DNA from: Eubacteriales bacterium
GTDB taxonomy: Bacteria > Bacillota_A > Clostridia > Christensenellales > Aristaeellaceae
Direction of reading: 5' to 3'
NCBI GenBank assembly: GCA_029974035.1
Contig: JARKQG010000042.1
Span: 1 to 64,000 of the forward strand
DNA: 64,000 nt
Below, piece by piece: positions 17,044 through 25,956 of the stretch. The position numbers and the translations under genes are program-made. The notes under the pieces were generated by a model. It saw nothing but the letters and a program-made list of their open reading frames with translations, had not been told where the DNA came from and made no database searches. The first letter of the stretch is position 1; each line of letters starts with the position of its first letter.

Positions 17044-18219
17044 ATGCGAAGGATACGGTGCGCGGCGCTATGTCTTGCGCTGATCCTGGCGCTGACACAG
17101 GGCGCTTCGGCGGCGTCCGCGGTGCTGGAGCGCGCGGTAGAGATCATTTCAAAGATGGAGACGAGCGGCAACTACGGCGCCGCGTCCAACGACAGCGGCG
17201 GGCCCAGCGTCGGCATTTTGCAATGGCACAACGAGCGCGCGGTCAGCCTGCTGAAAAAGGTTATCGCGGAGGATCCGGAGGGTGCGAAGGCGCTGTTGGG
17301 GGACGCGCTGTACGACCAGCTCTCGACGGGCAAGACCAGCGTCTGGAACGGCAAGACGCTCAGCGCCGAAAAGCGCGCGGCGGTCGGCGCGCTTTTGAAG
17401 AGCGACGCGGGCGTCCGGTGTCAGAAGGCCCAGGCGGAGAAGGACATATCCGCCTACATTGAAAAGGCGAAGGGCCTGGGGATCACGGACGCCAACGCGC
17501 TGGTCTACTACGCGGACATTCATCACCAGGTGGGCAGCGGAGCGGTCAAAAAGTACGGCGTCAAGGCGGCGGACATCGCCGGAGGATACGGCAAGATCAC
17601 GCTCAAGGCGCTTTACCAGGCGGCGCTGGTCTACGCCACCCACACAAAGGCGCGGCGCACGAAGGTCTACAACATGCTGGCGGAAAATCCCGTGGCGGGT
17701 GCCGCCGCGGCGGACGTGGAGGTGCTGCCCGAGCGCGTCAGCCTCAGTCCGTCCGGCACCCGGACGCTGTATCTGGGCGATACGCTGAAGCTGACCGCGG
17801 CGGTATCGCCGTCAAACGCCACGGCCCAATATACCTGGAAGACCAGCAAATCCAGCGTGGCGACGGTTTCCGGCGGCGTGGTGACCCCGAAGAAAAAGGG
17901 CACCGCCACCATCACCGTCAAAACGCAGAACGGAAAGACGGCTTCCGTTAAGGTGAAGGTCAAGCCCGTCCTGGTCGAGCGCGTTTCCATCACCGGCGAA
18001 GCGGCCATGCAGCGGGGGAAAAAGCAGGCGCTGACCGCCGTTTGCACGCCGGAGAACGCCACCAACCAGAGCGTCCGCTGGCGGTCTTCCAACAGCCGGG
18101 TGCTGGCGGTCAACTCCAAGGGCGTGGTGCTGGCCAGGCGCAAGGGAAAGGCCACCGTCTACTGCATGACGAAGGACGGCACGAAGAAGGTGGGAAAGCT
18201 GGTCATCCGCGTCAAATAG
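17044..18219 (+). CDS. Secreted protein: lysozyme/chitosanase-like domain plus two Big2 Ig-like domains
   Basis: 391 residues. Signal peptide to about GASA (residue 23), then an alpha-helical domain (about 25-220) with METSGNYGAASNDSGGPSVG and LQWHNERA, reminiscent of lysozyme-fold or chitosanase-like hydrolases in gut clostridia. Two bacterial Ig-like (Big2) repeats follow (about 230-310 and 315-391), each with the TWKTSKSSVATV or RWRSSNSRVLAV type of strand. No sortase motif or transmembrane tail. The catalytic activity is plausible (Glu in METSG) but unproven. It has its own consensus promoter and terminator. Confidence 0.8.
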   Translation: MRRIRCAALCLALILALTQGASAASAVLERAVEIISKMETSGNYGAASNDSGGPSVGILQWHNERAVSLLKKVIAEDPEGAKALLGDALYDQLSTGKTSVWNGKTLSAEKRAAVGALLKSDAGVRCQKAQAEKDISAYIEKAKGLGITDANALVYYADIHHQVGSGAVKKYGVKAADIAGGYGKITLKALYQAALVYATHTKARRTKVYNMLAENPVAGAAAADVEVLPERVSLSPSGTRTLYLGDTLKLTAAVSPSNATAQYTWKTSKSSVATVSGGVVTPKKKGTATITVKTQNGKTASVKVKVKPVLVERVSITGEAAMQRGKKQALTAVCTPENATNQSVRWRSSNSRVLAVNSKGVVLARRKGKATVYCMTKDGTKKVGKLVIRVK

Positions 18220-18233
18220 GTGAAACGGTGAAG

Positions 18234-18264
18234 GGCCGCGGGGCATAACGCCCCGCGGCCTTTT
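18234..18264 (+). terminator. Strong bidirectional terminator
   Basis: Perfect 11-pair stem ggccgcggggc / gccccgcggcc, ataac loop, then tttt. It separates convergent genes. Confidence 0.92.
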
Positions 18265-18277
18265 GTAAACGGAACCG

Positions 18278-18925
18278 TCAGATGCCGGCGATATCGATGT
18301 TCGCGCCCCGGATGCCGGCCAGCGCGCCGGAGGCCGCCTCGCCGGTGTCCGGATGGGCGATGAGCCACTTATCCACGGCCCACAGCATGCGGTGCTCTCC
18401 GGCGGACTTCTTCGCCGCTTCCAGCGCCTCGGGGGCCAGGTCCGCGTTGGTGCCTTCGGGCAGGAGGATGATCATGCGAAAGCCGGAATCCTCCACGTGG
18501 CAGGGGGCGTAGTGTAGCGTGGTGGCGTACAGTTCCACCGCAACGCCCGCGGGCACGCGATAGAGTTCCACCCGGCCGGAATCGTACGCGCCGTCCGCGA
18601 TGTCGCGGCGGTCGCCCAGCATGACGACGCAGTCCGTCACCGCCACGTCCACCTCGCTGGCGCGGTGGTACTCCATCGCGTTCATGCGGGTGTTGCGGCC
18701 CCAGCAGAGGCCCGCCTGAATGGGCTTGAAGCCGCCGTAGCGGGCGAGAAAGCCCGAAAAGTCCGGCGTGGCCTCGAGTTCCGGAATCGAGCGCCGGTAC
18801 GCGACGCCTTCTTCCGGCATGGGGATCCGGGCCGCCGCCGCGCGGATCGCGTCGGACGGCACGCCCTCCAGCACCGCGCCATATTTTTTGAAGGAATCGT
18901 CAAACACCGATTGAATCTTTTGCAT
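18278..18925 (-). CDS. DUF4867 family protein
   Basis: 215 residues beginning MQKIQSVFDDSFKKYGAVLE. The cupin-like body with GLCWGRNTRMNAMEYHRASE and the ending LIAHPDTGEA fit the DUF4867 family, whose members often lie near sugar-catabolism genes in Firmicutes. Histidines in EYHRASE, TLHYAPCH could bind a metal. No catabolic operon adjoins this copy. Function unproven. Confidence 0.8.
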   Translation of the reverse strand: MQKIQSVFDDSFKKYGAVLEGVPSDAIRAAAARIPMPEEGVAYRRSIPELEATPDFSGFLARYGGFKPIQAGLCWGRNTRMNAMEYHRASEVDVAVTDCVVMLGDRRDIADGAYDSGRVELYRVPAGVAVELYATTLHYAPCHVEDSGFRMIILLPEGTNADLAPEALEAAKKSAGEHRMLWAVDKWLIAHPDTGEAASGALAGIRGANIDIAGI

Positions 18926-18992
18926 GCTTGCGCCTCCGTATCATATTCCGGATTTATCCTATCACGGCGGGCGGCCCGCGTCAAGCGGGGCG

Positions 18993-19553
18993 CTACACCA
19001 GTCCCAGGTGCTCCAGAAGAATTTTGACGCCGATCAGAATCAGAATCACGCCGCCCGCGATCTGTGCCTTCTGCTGAAAGCGCGCGCCGAAGTAGTTGCC
19101 CACTGCCACGCCGCCCAGCGAGAGGAGAAATGTGGTGAGCCCGATCAGCGAGCATGCCGCCGCCACGTTGACCTGAAGAAACGCCAGCGTGATGCCCACG
19201 GCCAGCGCGTCGATGCTGGTGGCGACGGCCAGCATGAAAAGGCTCCGGATATCCAGCGCGACGGGGCAGGCATCGCCCGCATCGCCGCCCTGCTTGAGGG
19301 CGTCCACGATAAACTTGCCGCCGATGAAGCCCAACAGGCCGAAGACAATCCAATGGTCATAGGCGGCGATCAGCCCCTGAAGGCTCAGGCCCATGAGCCA
19401 GCCCAGAAAGGGCATCAGCGCCTGGAATCCGCCGAAGAACAGCGCGATAACTGTCGCCTGTCCCCAGTGGATCCTGCGCATGGACAGGCCCTTGCACACC
19501 GCCACCGCGAACGCATCCATCGACAGCCCCACGCCGATCAGCAAGATATCCAC
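18993..19553 (-). CDS. mntP: MntP-type putative manganese efflux pump
   Basis: 186 residues, six membrane helices, with the duplicated family motifs GLSMDAFAVAVCKG and ATSIDALAVGIT. MntP exports Mn2+ and protects against manganese excess. The chosen start is a GTG at 19553, giving the usual family length: an ATG at 19595 falls inside the -10 of the promoter, and GAGGCGG lies 9 bases before the GTG. No yybP-ykoY manganese riboswitch is visible because the leader is only about 35 bases. Confidence 0.87.
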   Translation of the reverse strand: MDILLIGVGLSMDAFAVAVCKGLSMRRIHWGQATVIALFFGGFQALMPFLGWLMGLSLQGLIAAYDHWIVFGLLGFIGGKFIVDALKQGGDAGDACPVALDIRSLFMLAVATSIDALAVGITLAFLQVNVAAACSLIGLTTFLLSLGGVAVGNYFGARFQQKAQIAGGVILILIGVKILLEHLGLV

Positions 19554-19593
19554 CGTTCCCAACCGCCTCAGTCCCTTGCGAAAGATTCTTTTC

Positions 19594-19622
19594 ATTCTAT
19601 CATAACGCTCGGAAGGGGTCAA
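19594..19622 (-). promoter_or_regulatory. Promoter for mntP
   Basis: TTGACC, 17-base spacer, TAGAAT on the minus strand. The -10 contains the ATG at 19595, which excludes that codon as start. Confidence 0.7.
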
Positions 19623-19665
19623 GCGGGGCGCACCGTTTCCGTGCAAAAAGGGGCGTGGTTTTCCG

Positions 19666-21099
19666 TCAGACCCGGACGTCGCCCGCCCGCACTTCCGGCG
19701 CGCCGGAAAGCAGCGGATCGACCGCCTCGCGGACGAAGTCCTCCACCTGCCGGGCGGAGCGCCCGGTATAGCGCTTCGGGTCCAGTAGCGCGTCCAGGTG
19801 GCCGCGTTCCATGCCAAAGGCCGGGTCGGCGGCAATGCGGTCCAGAAGGTCGTTGTCAAGCCCCTCCACCCGCACCCGGTGGGTGGCCGCCTGGGAATGG
19901 ACGCGGATGCGCTCGTGGAGCGCCTGCCGGTCGCCGCCCGCCTTGACGGCCTCCATCAGGATGTTTTCGGTGGCCATGAAGGGCAGGTTTTCCCGCAGGT
20001 TCCGCTCGATGATCTTGGGATACACCACGATGCCGCCGGCCACGTTGCAGTAGAGCTCCAGCACCGCGTCGGTGGCCAGAAACGCCTCCGGCAGGCTCAG
20101 GCGCCGGTTGGCGGAATCGTCCAGCGTGCGCTCAAACCACTGGGTGGCGGCGGTCATGGCGGCATCGGTCTCCAGGGCCATTACGTGGCGGCTGAGGGCG
20201 CAGATGCGCTCCGAGCGCATGGGGTTTCGCTTGTAGGCCATCGCGCTGGAGCCAATCTGCTCCTTGCCGAAGGGCTCCTCGCACTCGTGAAACGCCTGCA
20301 GAAGGCGGATGTCCTGCGCAAACTTGTAGGCGCTCTGGGCAATGCCGCTGAGCACCGCAAGGATGCGACTGTCCAGCTTCCGGGGATAGGTCTGCCCGCT
20401 GACCGGGTAGACCTCCGCCAGGCCCATCTTTTCCGCAACGCGCTTTTCCAGCGCCAGCACCTTTTCGTCGTCGTCGTCAAACAGCGCCATGAAGCTGGCC
20501 TGGGTGCCGGTGGTGCCCTTGGAGCCCAGGAGCTTGACCGTGGACAGCGCGTGGTCAAGGTCATCCACGTCCATCATCAGATCCTGCATCCACAGGCAGG
20601 CGCGCTTGCCCACCGTCACCGGCTGCGCCGGCTGCAGGTGGGTGAGCCCCAGAGTGGGGAGATCTTTGTGCTCGAGGGCAAAGGCGCGAAGGCGGCGGAT
20701 GGCCTCCAGCAGCTTTGAGCGGATCAGCCGGAGCGCGTCCCGGAGGATCAGCGCGTCGGTGTTGTCGGTCACGTAGCAGGAGGTGGCGCCCAGGTGGAGG
20801 ATCGCGCCGGCATCCGCGCCGCACTGGTCGGCGTAGGCGTGCACGTGGGCCATCACGTCGTGGCGCACCCGCTCCTCGTAGGCGCGGGCGGCGGCGTAGT
20901 CGATGTCCTCCGCGTGGGCCCGAAGCTCGGCAATCTGCGCGTCGGTAATCGCAAGCCCCAGCTCCTGCTCCGCCTCCGCCAGCGCCACCCACAGCCTGCG
21001 CCAGGTGATGAACTTGTTGTCCGGCGAAAACAGGTACAGCATTTCGCGGCTGGCGTAGCGGCTGCCAAGCGGCGACTCATAGGCGATTTTGCGTTCCAT
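19666..21099 (-). CDS. purB: Adenylosuccinate lyase
   Basis: 477 residues. Family signature GSSAMAYKRNPMRSERI (flexible catalytic loop) and catalytic-His region TSCYVTDNTDA / LGLTHLQPAQP. It splits adenylosuccinate to AMP and fumarate, and SAICAR to AICAR. It follows purA by 14 bases, so both steps from IMP to AMP come from one message. Length matches the animal-like PurB class (about 475). Confidence 0.96.
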   Translation of the reverse strand: MERKIAYESPLGSRYASREMLYLFSPDNKFITWRRLWVALAEAEQELGLAITDAQIAELRAHAEDIDYAAARAYEERVRHDVMAHVHAYADQCGADAGAILHLGATSCYVTDNTDALILRDALRLIRSKLLEAIRRLRAFALEHKDLPTLGLTHLQPAQPVTVGKRACLWMQDLMMDVDDLDHALSTVKLLGSKGTTGTQASFMALFDDDDEKVLALEKRVAEKMGLAEVYPVSGQTYPRKLDSRILAVLSGIAQSAYKFAQDIRLLQAFHECEEPFGKEQIGSSAMAYKRNPMRSERICALSRHVMALETDAAMTAATQWFERTLDDSANRRLSLPEAFLATDAVLELYCNVAGGIVVYPKIIERNLRENLPFMATENILMEAVKAGGDRQALHERIRVHSQAATHRVRVEGLDNDLLDRIAADPAFGMERGHLDALLDPKRYTGRSARQVEDFVREAVDPLLSGAPEVRAGDVRV

Positions 21100-21113
21100 G
21101 AAGGTTCCTCCCG

Positions 21114-22388
21114 TCAGCGCAGGATGATCTGGTCACGCTCGGCGCCCACGGAGACGTAGCGGATCGGGCAGCCCAGCTTTTGCTCCAGGTAGAGCACGTA
21201 GGCCTGCGCTTCCGCGGGCAGCCTGGAAAAGTCGCGCACGGCGGAGATGTCCGTCTTCCAGCCCGGCAGCACTTCATAGACGGGCTCACAGCCGTCGAGC
21301 TCCGGCGTGAAGGGGAAGTCCTCCCGGACTTCGCCGCGAAGGCGGTAGCCGACGCAGACGGGGATCTCCTCCAGATCGCTGAGCACGTCCATCTTGGTCA
21401 GCGCCACGGCAGTGGCGCCCTGCAGCGCGGCGCCGTGGCGGGTGGCCACCACGTCCATCCAGGCGATGCGGCGGGGCCGGCCGGTGGCCGCGCCGTATTC
21501 GCCGCCCGCCTCGCGCAGGTGATCCGCGGCCTCGCCGGAGAGTTCGCCCACGAAGGGCCCCTCGCCCACGCAGGTGGAGTAGGCCTTCACGACCCCAACC
21601 ACCTCGTCCAGCCGGATGGACGGCAGACCGCCGCCGATGGGCGCGTAGGCCGCCAGCGGAGAGGAGGACGAGGAGAAGGGATAGATGCCGTAATCGATAT
21701 CCCGGAGCGCGCCCAGCTGCGCCTCAAAGAGAATGCTCTTGCCCGAGTCCTGGGCGTCCTTCAGGATCTTGCCGGTGTCGCAGATGTGGGGGATGAGCGG
21801 CGCGCCGTAGGTATCCAGCCATTCCATCGTCTCCTCAAAGGAGATTGGCGGCTGGCCGTAGGCCTGGGCAAACACCGCGTTTTTCCAGTCGATCAGTTTT
21901 TTCAGATGGTGCCGGAGCGCGTCGGGGTACCTCAAATCGCCCATCTGGATGGCTTTTTTCATGTACTTGTCGCCGTAGATGGGGGATATGCCGCGCAGCG
22001 TGGAGCCGTAGCTGTCCTTGCCCAGCCGGATCTCCTCCAGCTTGTCCTGCAGCGGGTGGAAGGGCAGCACGATCATCGCCCGCTCCGAGATGCGCAGGTT
22101 TTCCGGCGTGATGGCGACGCCGCGCTCGCGCAGCCGGGCGATTTCGCCCCCCAGATGCTTGAGGTCGATGACCGTGCCCACGCCCAGAAGGTTCACCGTG
22201 TCCCGGTGGAAGATGCCCGAGGGCAGCAGGTTCAATGCGAACTTGCCGTATTCATTGATGACGGTGTGGCCGGCGTTGTTGCCGCCCTGATACCTTACGA
22301 CGACTTCAAACCGGTCGGCCAGGTAGTCCACCATGCGGCCCTTGCCCTCGTCGCCCCAGTTGACGCCCACAATTGCGCAGATCGCCAT
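21114..22388 (-). CDS. purA: Adenylosuccinate synthase
   Basis: 424 residues. N-terminal GTP/IMP loop VNWGDEGKGRMVDY and NNAGHTV motif; makes adenylosuccinate from IMP, aspartate and GTP. Start: ATG 22388 with GGAGGAGAA at the right distance; a TTG at 22403 is part of that ribosome site. First gene of the purA-purB operon. Confidence 0.96.
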   Translation of the reverse strand: MAICAIVGVNWGDEGKGRMVDYLADRFEVVVRYQGGNNAGHTVINEYGKFALNLLPSGIFHRDTVNLLGVGTVIDLKHLGGEIARLRERGVAITPENLRISERAMIVLPFHPLQDKLEEIRLGKDSYGSTLRGISPIYGDKYMKKAIQMGDLRYPDALRHHLKKLIDWKNAVFAQAYGQPPISFEETMEWLDTYGAPLIPHICDTGKILKDAQDSGKSILFEAQLGALRDIDYGIYPFSSSSSPLAAYAPIGGGLPSIRLDEVVGVVKAYSTCVGEGPFVGELSGEAADHLREAGGEYGAATGRPRRIAWMDVVATRHGAALQGATAVALTKMDVLSDLEEIPVCVGYRLRGEVREDFPFTPELDGCEPVYEVLPGWKTDISAVRDFSRLPAEAQAYVLYLEQKLGCPIRYVSVGAERDQIILR

Positions 22389-22474
22389 GCAATTCTCCTC
22401 CAATTACGAACGAATACCATGCATCCGCAAAGAAACATCCGTAAATATCGGACATTCCTGAGCGCTTGCATCCT

Positions 22475-22503
22475 ATTATACCATTTTTGGGGTTATTTTT
22501 CAA
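22475..22503 (-). promoter_or_regulatory. Promoter of purA-purB
   Basis: TTTCAA/TTGAAA-type -35 (22498-22503), 17-base spacer, TATAAT (22475-22480). The -35 lies inside the last codons of the preceding small gene. The roughly 80-base leader is too short for a purine riboswitch. Confidence 0.8.
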
Positions 22504-22708
22504 GCGGATCGCGGGGAGGAGCCGGATGATCCCCCGGGTTTTCGTCCTCCACGAACTCGCCTTCAATGAAAGGCTGGCCGTTGGGGGCGACGTCGCGGTT
22601 TTCCCGCCGACCCAGCGAGCGCAGCCAAAACAGCATCCGGATCAAGACAATCAGGACAAACAGAGCCGGTACGGCAATCATCCACACGAAGGGCGCGAAA
22701 AACAGCAT
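22493..22708 (-). CDS. Small single-pass membrane protein (71 aa)
   Basis: One strongly hydrophobic segment (about residues 3-29, FFAPFVWMIAVPALFVLIVL) followed by a charged cytoplasmic tail rich in E, D and P. GGGAGGTG lies 5 bases upstream, and TATAAT lies at 22727-22732. No family recognised. It precedes purA but has its own promoter. Confidence 0.6.
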   Translation of the reverse strand: MLFFAPFVWMIAVPALFVLIVLIRMLFWLRSLGRRENRDVAPNGQPFIEGEFVEDENPGDHPAPPRDPLEK

Positions 22709-22767
22709 GCGCTCACCTCCCTTTTCATTATACCACGGCCCGGGAAAAAGATCAAAAAAGGGGCGGG

Positions 22768-23535
22768 TCACATCCCCCGGGCGATCATCAGTCTGGCGGC
22801 GTAGATTGCGGCCAGATGCAGCGGGTAAAACAGGTAGAAAAACCACTTGGGCAGTTTCAGGTTGGTCCTGGTGGGCAGGTAGATGGCCGGCAGCGCCAGC
22901 ACCGCGAAGGCCTGGGTACCAAAGCGCACCGGGCCGGTCTGGTATGCGCCGCCGGAGGAGGCGCCCCACCACAGCATGAAACCCAGCACCCACAGAAAGG
23001 ACGCGCCGGGCTGTGCCAGGAAGGCGTAGAACAGGAGCATCAGCGCCACGCCGCGCCAGCCGTAGTCCAGATACCCCTGGAAGTACAGGATGACCCCCGT
23101 GACGATCGCCGCCAGCGCGTATTTCTTGTCCTTGAAGCACCAGATGAGCAGCATGCCCGCCATCAGTGATACGAGAATGCTGGGGCGGTTCCAGCTCATC
23201 AGGTACCAGGAAACGGCGCTGCGGAGCGGATCGCCGCTCCAGGAAACGGCGTCCATGGCGGCGGTGGTGTGGCTGAGGCCCAGCGCGTACAGCGGCTGGG
23301 ACACGAGCGCCAGCAGCAGCATGCGCATCAGGTAGCGGCGCATGTCGTGGGTGTACACGCAGCCCACCGCCAGGCTGTAGGCAAAGATGGGGAAGGCGAT
23401 GCGCCCGATCACCCGGAGAATCGGGTACTGGGGCAAAATCGCCGCGCCCACGTGGTCGATCGCCATCGTCGTAATCGCAATGAGCTTCAAAAAACCGGTG
23501 TCCGTGTTAAGCCTGACGTCCTGCCTGCCCGCCAT
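22768..23535 (-). CDS. TraX family membrane protein
   Basis: 255 residues with about eight hydrophobic segments and the TraX-family opening KLIAITTMAIDHVGAAI. TraX of F plasmid acetylates pilin, but chromosomal homologues in Firmicutes are not tied to conjugation and probably acylate surface molecules. Start: ATG 23535 with GAGGGTGA upstream; TATAAT lies about 35 bases further upstream. No conjugation genes are nearby. Confidence 0.85.
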   Translation of the reverse strand: MAGRQDVRLNTDTGFLKLIAITTMAIDHVGAAILPQYPILRVIGRIAFPIFAYSLAVGCVYTHDMRRYLMRMLLLALVSQPLYALGLSHTTAAMDAVSWSGDPLRSAVSWYLMSWNRPSILVSLMAGMLLIWCFKDKKYALAAIVTGVILYFQGYLDYGWRGVALMLLFYAFLAQPGASFLWVLGFMLWWGASSGGAYQTGPVRFGTQAFAVLALPAIYLPTRTNLKLPKWFFYLFYPLHLAAIYAARLMIARGM

Positions 23536-23642
23536 CCAATCACCCTCGGCCAAAGAATACCGCACCCTCATTATAGGGTATTTTTCGCCGCGGCGCAATG
23601 GATGCGCCTGCCTTTTGCCGCGCGGAACCGCCGGAAATGACA

Positions 23643-23902
23643 AGAGCGCGGCCATCGCCTGGCCGCGCTCTCAGACCATCCACAAAATCCTCGGCAGACT
23701 TCAATCGTTCCCGGCGGCACGTACGTCGGGAACGGTTTCTCCCCCCAGGGCGCACACTGGGGGGAGAAATAGCACCATACGTCAGCACACCGCCCGGAAA
23801 TGCGTGAGCATTTCAGGGGTGCGCAGGCCTCCTCCTCCGCATCAAAAAATCCGGCAGGTTTTTTGATGCTATGAGAGCGCGGCCATCGCCTGGCCGCGCT
23901 CT
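23643..23902 (-). repeat. Hairpin-dense intergenic repeat block flanked by identical 29-base palindromes
   Basis: Between the TraX-like gene and rplT there is no gene but six stem-loops: 23643-23671, 23706-23734, 23738-23767, 23797-23814, 23839-23869 and 23874-23902. The first and last are identical, same orientation, 12-pair stem agagcgcggcca / tggccgcgctct with loop tcgcc. Stems 2-5 have 8, 10, 7 and 11 perfect pairs. The arrangement looks like a compact mobile or RNA-encoding repeat; the two rplT-proximal stems may also terminate the infC operon. Confidence 0.6.
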
Positions 23903-23924
23903 CAGGAAGCCGGATGAAAGGGCG

Positions 23925-24284
<360 letters not shown>

Positions 24285-24298
24285 TTGGATTCGCCTCC

Positions 24299-24496
24299 TT
24301 ACTTATACGGAATCAGTTTCTTCATGGTTTTGGCTTCGCCGCTGAACACCAGGGCCGCCTTGCGAAGGTTGCGCGTGCGCTTGGTGGGCTTCTTGGTCAG
24401 GATATGGCTCTTGTACGCCTGCGAGCGCTTGACCTTGCCGGTCTTGGTCAGGCTGAAGCGCTTCGCCGCGCCGCGGTGGGTCTTCTGCTTGGGCAT
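24299..24496 (-). CDS. rpmI: 50S ribosomal protein L35
   Basis: 65 residues, [20 protein letters not shown], the standard L35 N-terminus. Lies 14 bases before rplT and 49 bases after infC, the universal order. Confidence 0.98.
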   Translation of the reverse strand: MPKQKTHRGAAKRFSLTKTGKVKRSQAYKSHILTKKPTKRTRNLRKAALVFSGEAKTMKKLIPYK

Positions 24497-24545
24497 GGAA
24501 ACTCCTCCTCTCGTTCAGTGCATCATTTCGCGGAAATAACGAGCG

Positions 24546-25067
24546 TCAATCCTTGTCGCGCGGGGCAAGGATCATGATCATGTTCCGGCCCTCGAGGAGC
24601 GGTTGGCGCTCGATGATGGCGTACTCCTTGATCCGCTCGGCGAAACTCCTCATCACCTGGAGACCGATTTCAGAGTGGGTAATCTGACGGCCGCGGAAAC
24701 GGATGTTTACCTTGACCTTATCGCCATCCTGGAGGAACTTGACCGCGTTCCGGAATTTGACGTCCACGTCGTGATCCTCGATGGTCGCGGAAAGGCGAAC
24801 CTCCTTGATGGTGATGACCTTTTGATTCTTGCGAATCTCACGTTCGCGCTTGGATTGTTCGAAGCGGTACTTGCCATAATCCATCAGCTTGCATACAGGC
24901 GGCTTGGCCTGCGGCGCAATCTTGACCAGATCAAGCTGGCGTTCTTCGGCGAGCTCCAGCGCCTGCCGCGTCAGCATGACGCCCAACTGTTCGCCGTTCT
25001 GATCGATCAAACGTACCTCGCGGTCGCGGATCTCCTCATTAATCATCAGATCGTTGTTGATACCCAT
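24546..25067 (-). CDS. infC: Translation initiation factor IF-3
   Basis: 173 residues from ATG 25067, with the IF-3 N-domain (LMINEEIRDREVRLI) and C-domain (GRQITHSEIGLQVM). It prevents premature joining of subunits and proofreads initiation. GGGAGG lies only 3 bases before this ATG but 9 bases before an in-frame ATC two codons later; infC is known for atypical start codons used in self-control, so the true start may be that ATC. The in-frame extension to 25133 crosses the leader terminator and is not coding. Confidence 0.95.
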   Translation of the reverse strand: MGINNDLMINEEIRDREVRLIDQNGEQLGVMLTRQALELAEERQLDLVKIAPQAKPPVCKLMDYGKYRFEQSKREREIRKNQKVITIKEVRLSATIEDHDVDVKFRNAVKFLQDGDKVKVNIRFRGRQITHSEIGLQVMRSFAERIKEYAIIERQPLLEGRNMIMILAPRDKD

Positions 25068-25095
25068 GCACCTCCCAAATCGATTCTCATTCAGT

Positions 25096-25208
25096 AAAAA
25101 AGCGGGCCTTCGCAAAAGCGAACGCCCACACACAAAACGAGTGTTTCATGCAACCCGCGCTGGCGTTGCCGCCGGGTGAGAAGCGAGCGCTTCTGCTTTA
25201 TCAGAGGT
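25096..25208 (-). ncRNA. infC operon leader with attenuator terminator (L20-leader type)
   Basis: Between promoter and infC the RNA can form a terminator: gggcgttcgc / gcgaaggccc (one mismatch, tttt loop) followed by gc and six T (25096-25127), with further complementary segments upstream (acccg...cgggt). In Firmicutes this leader binds L20 and terminates when L20 is in excess. Assignment rests on position and the terminator; no covariance search was possible. Confidence 0.65.
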
Positions 25209-25238
25209 AGTATACCATGCGCTCCGGCGCAAAGTCAA
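25209..25238 (-). promoter_or_regulatory. Promoter of the infC-rpmI-rplT operon
   Basis: TTGACT (25233-25238), 18-base spacer, TATACT (25209-25214) on the minus strand. Confidence 0.8.
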
Positions 25239-25275
25239 CCCGCGCGCAAAATTTTACAGCGGCGTCGGGCGCGGC

Positions 25276-25303
25276 TTGACGAATTGCGGCTTTAAGGTAC
25301 AAT
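25276..25303 (+). promoter_or_regulatory. Promoter of the sfsA remnant
   Basis: TTGACG, 16-base spacer, TACAAT; still intact upstream of the damaged gene. Confidence 0.65.
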
Positions 25304-25345
25304 GAAAGGGCGCGGGCCGCGCGGCCCGCGGCGCGGGAGGGAAGC

Positions 25346-25794
25346 ATGGTCTATTCGGATGTGTGCGAAGCGGTCTTTCTGGAGCGGCTGAACCGCTTTG
25401 TCGCGCGGGTGGACGTCGGCGGGCGCGAGGCGCTCTGCCACGTCAAAAACACCGGGCGGTGCGGGGAGCTTTTCATTCCGGGGACGGAGGCGTTTTTGCA
25501 GCGGCGCGAGGACCGCGCGCGAAAGACGGGGTACGACCTGATCGCCGTGTCCAAGGGCGCGCGGATCGTCAACGTGGACAGCCAGGCCCCCAACCGGGTG
25601 CTGCGCGAATGGGTGGAGGCCGGCGGTTTTTTGCCCGGCGCGGAGCGCATCCGGCCGGAGTACCGCTACCTGAACTCCCGGTTTGACTTTCTGATCGACG
25701 GCGCCGGGCGGCGGGCGTGGGCGTTTTGGCGGTGGACTGTTTTGTGGCGCCCGGCCAGATCATCGCCCGAAAACCCGTGGAGGTGCGGCTGTAA
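25346..25794 (+). pseudogene. sfsA: sfsA with out-of-frame internal deletion
   Basis: The first about 120 codons are good SfsA (CHVKNTGRCGELFIPG, SRFDFLIDG). Then the frame runs into unrelated residues and stops at 25819. Shifting frame near base 25703 recovers the SfsA C-terminus, GVGVLAVDCFVAPGQIIARK then PVEVRL and a stop at 25792-25794. About 80 residues are missing, including the conserved EVK segment of the nuclease-like core, and the junction is out of frame. Normal SfsA is about 230 residues. Repeated gcggcggg-like sequence at the junction fits a slippage deletion; an assembly error is the alternative. Confidence 0.8.
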
Positions 25795-25896
25795 GGCGCT
25801 TTGCCGCCCCTGGCATTGAGGCGGAAACCCGCGGACCGCTTTGCGCGGCCTGAAAACCCGTATCCGTCGCGCAGAAAATTTTTTGCGCTGGAACCC

Positions 25897-25940
25897 TTGA
25901 CAGCGGCCGAGCATATCAGTATATTAGAATATGCTAATAT
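25897..25940 (+). promoter_or_regulatory. Promoter with ArsR-type palindromic operator
   Basis: TTGACA (25897-25902), 17 bases, TATATT (25920-25925). A 20-base near-palindrome atattagaatatgctaatat (25921-25940, one mismatched pair) overlaps the -10 and transcription start. The ArsR-family gene is in the same operon, so autorepression is likely. Confidence 0.75.
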
Positions 25941-25956
25941 GAAAAGGCGGTGCGCA

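Noticed and set aside
19554..19593. yybP-ykoY manganese riboswitch before mntP
   Set aside because: The leader is about 35 bases, too short for that RNA.
22389..22474. Purine riboswitch before purA
   Set aside because: Only about 80 bases lie between the -10 and the ATG, and no three-way-junction core or terminator is visible.
22768..23535. TraX as evidence for a conjugative element
   Set aside because: TraX-family proteins are common on clostridial chromosomes; no relaxase, type IV secretion or integrase genes are nearby and the neighbours are housekeeping genes.
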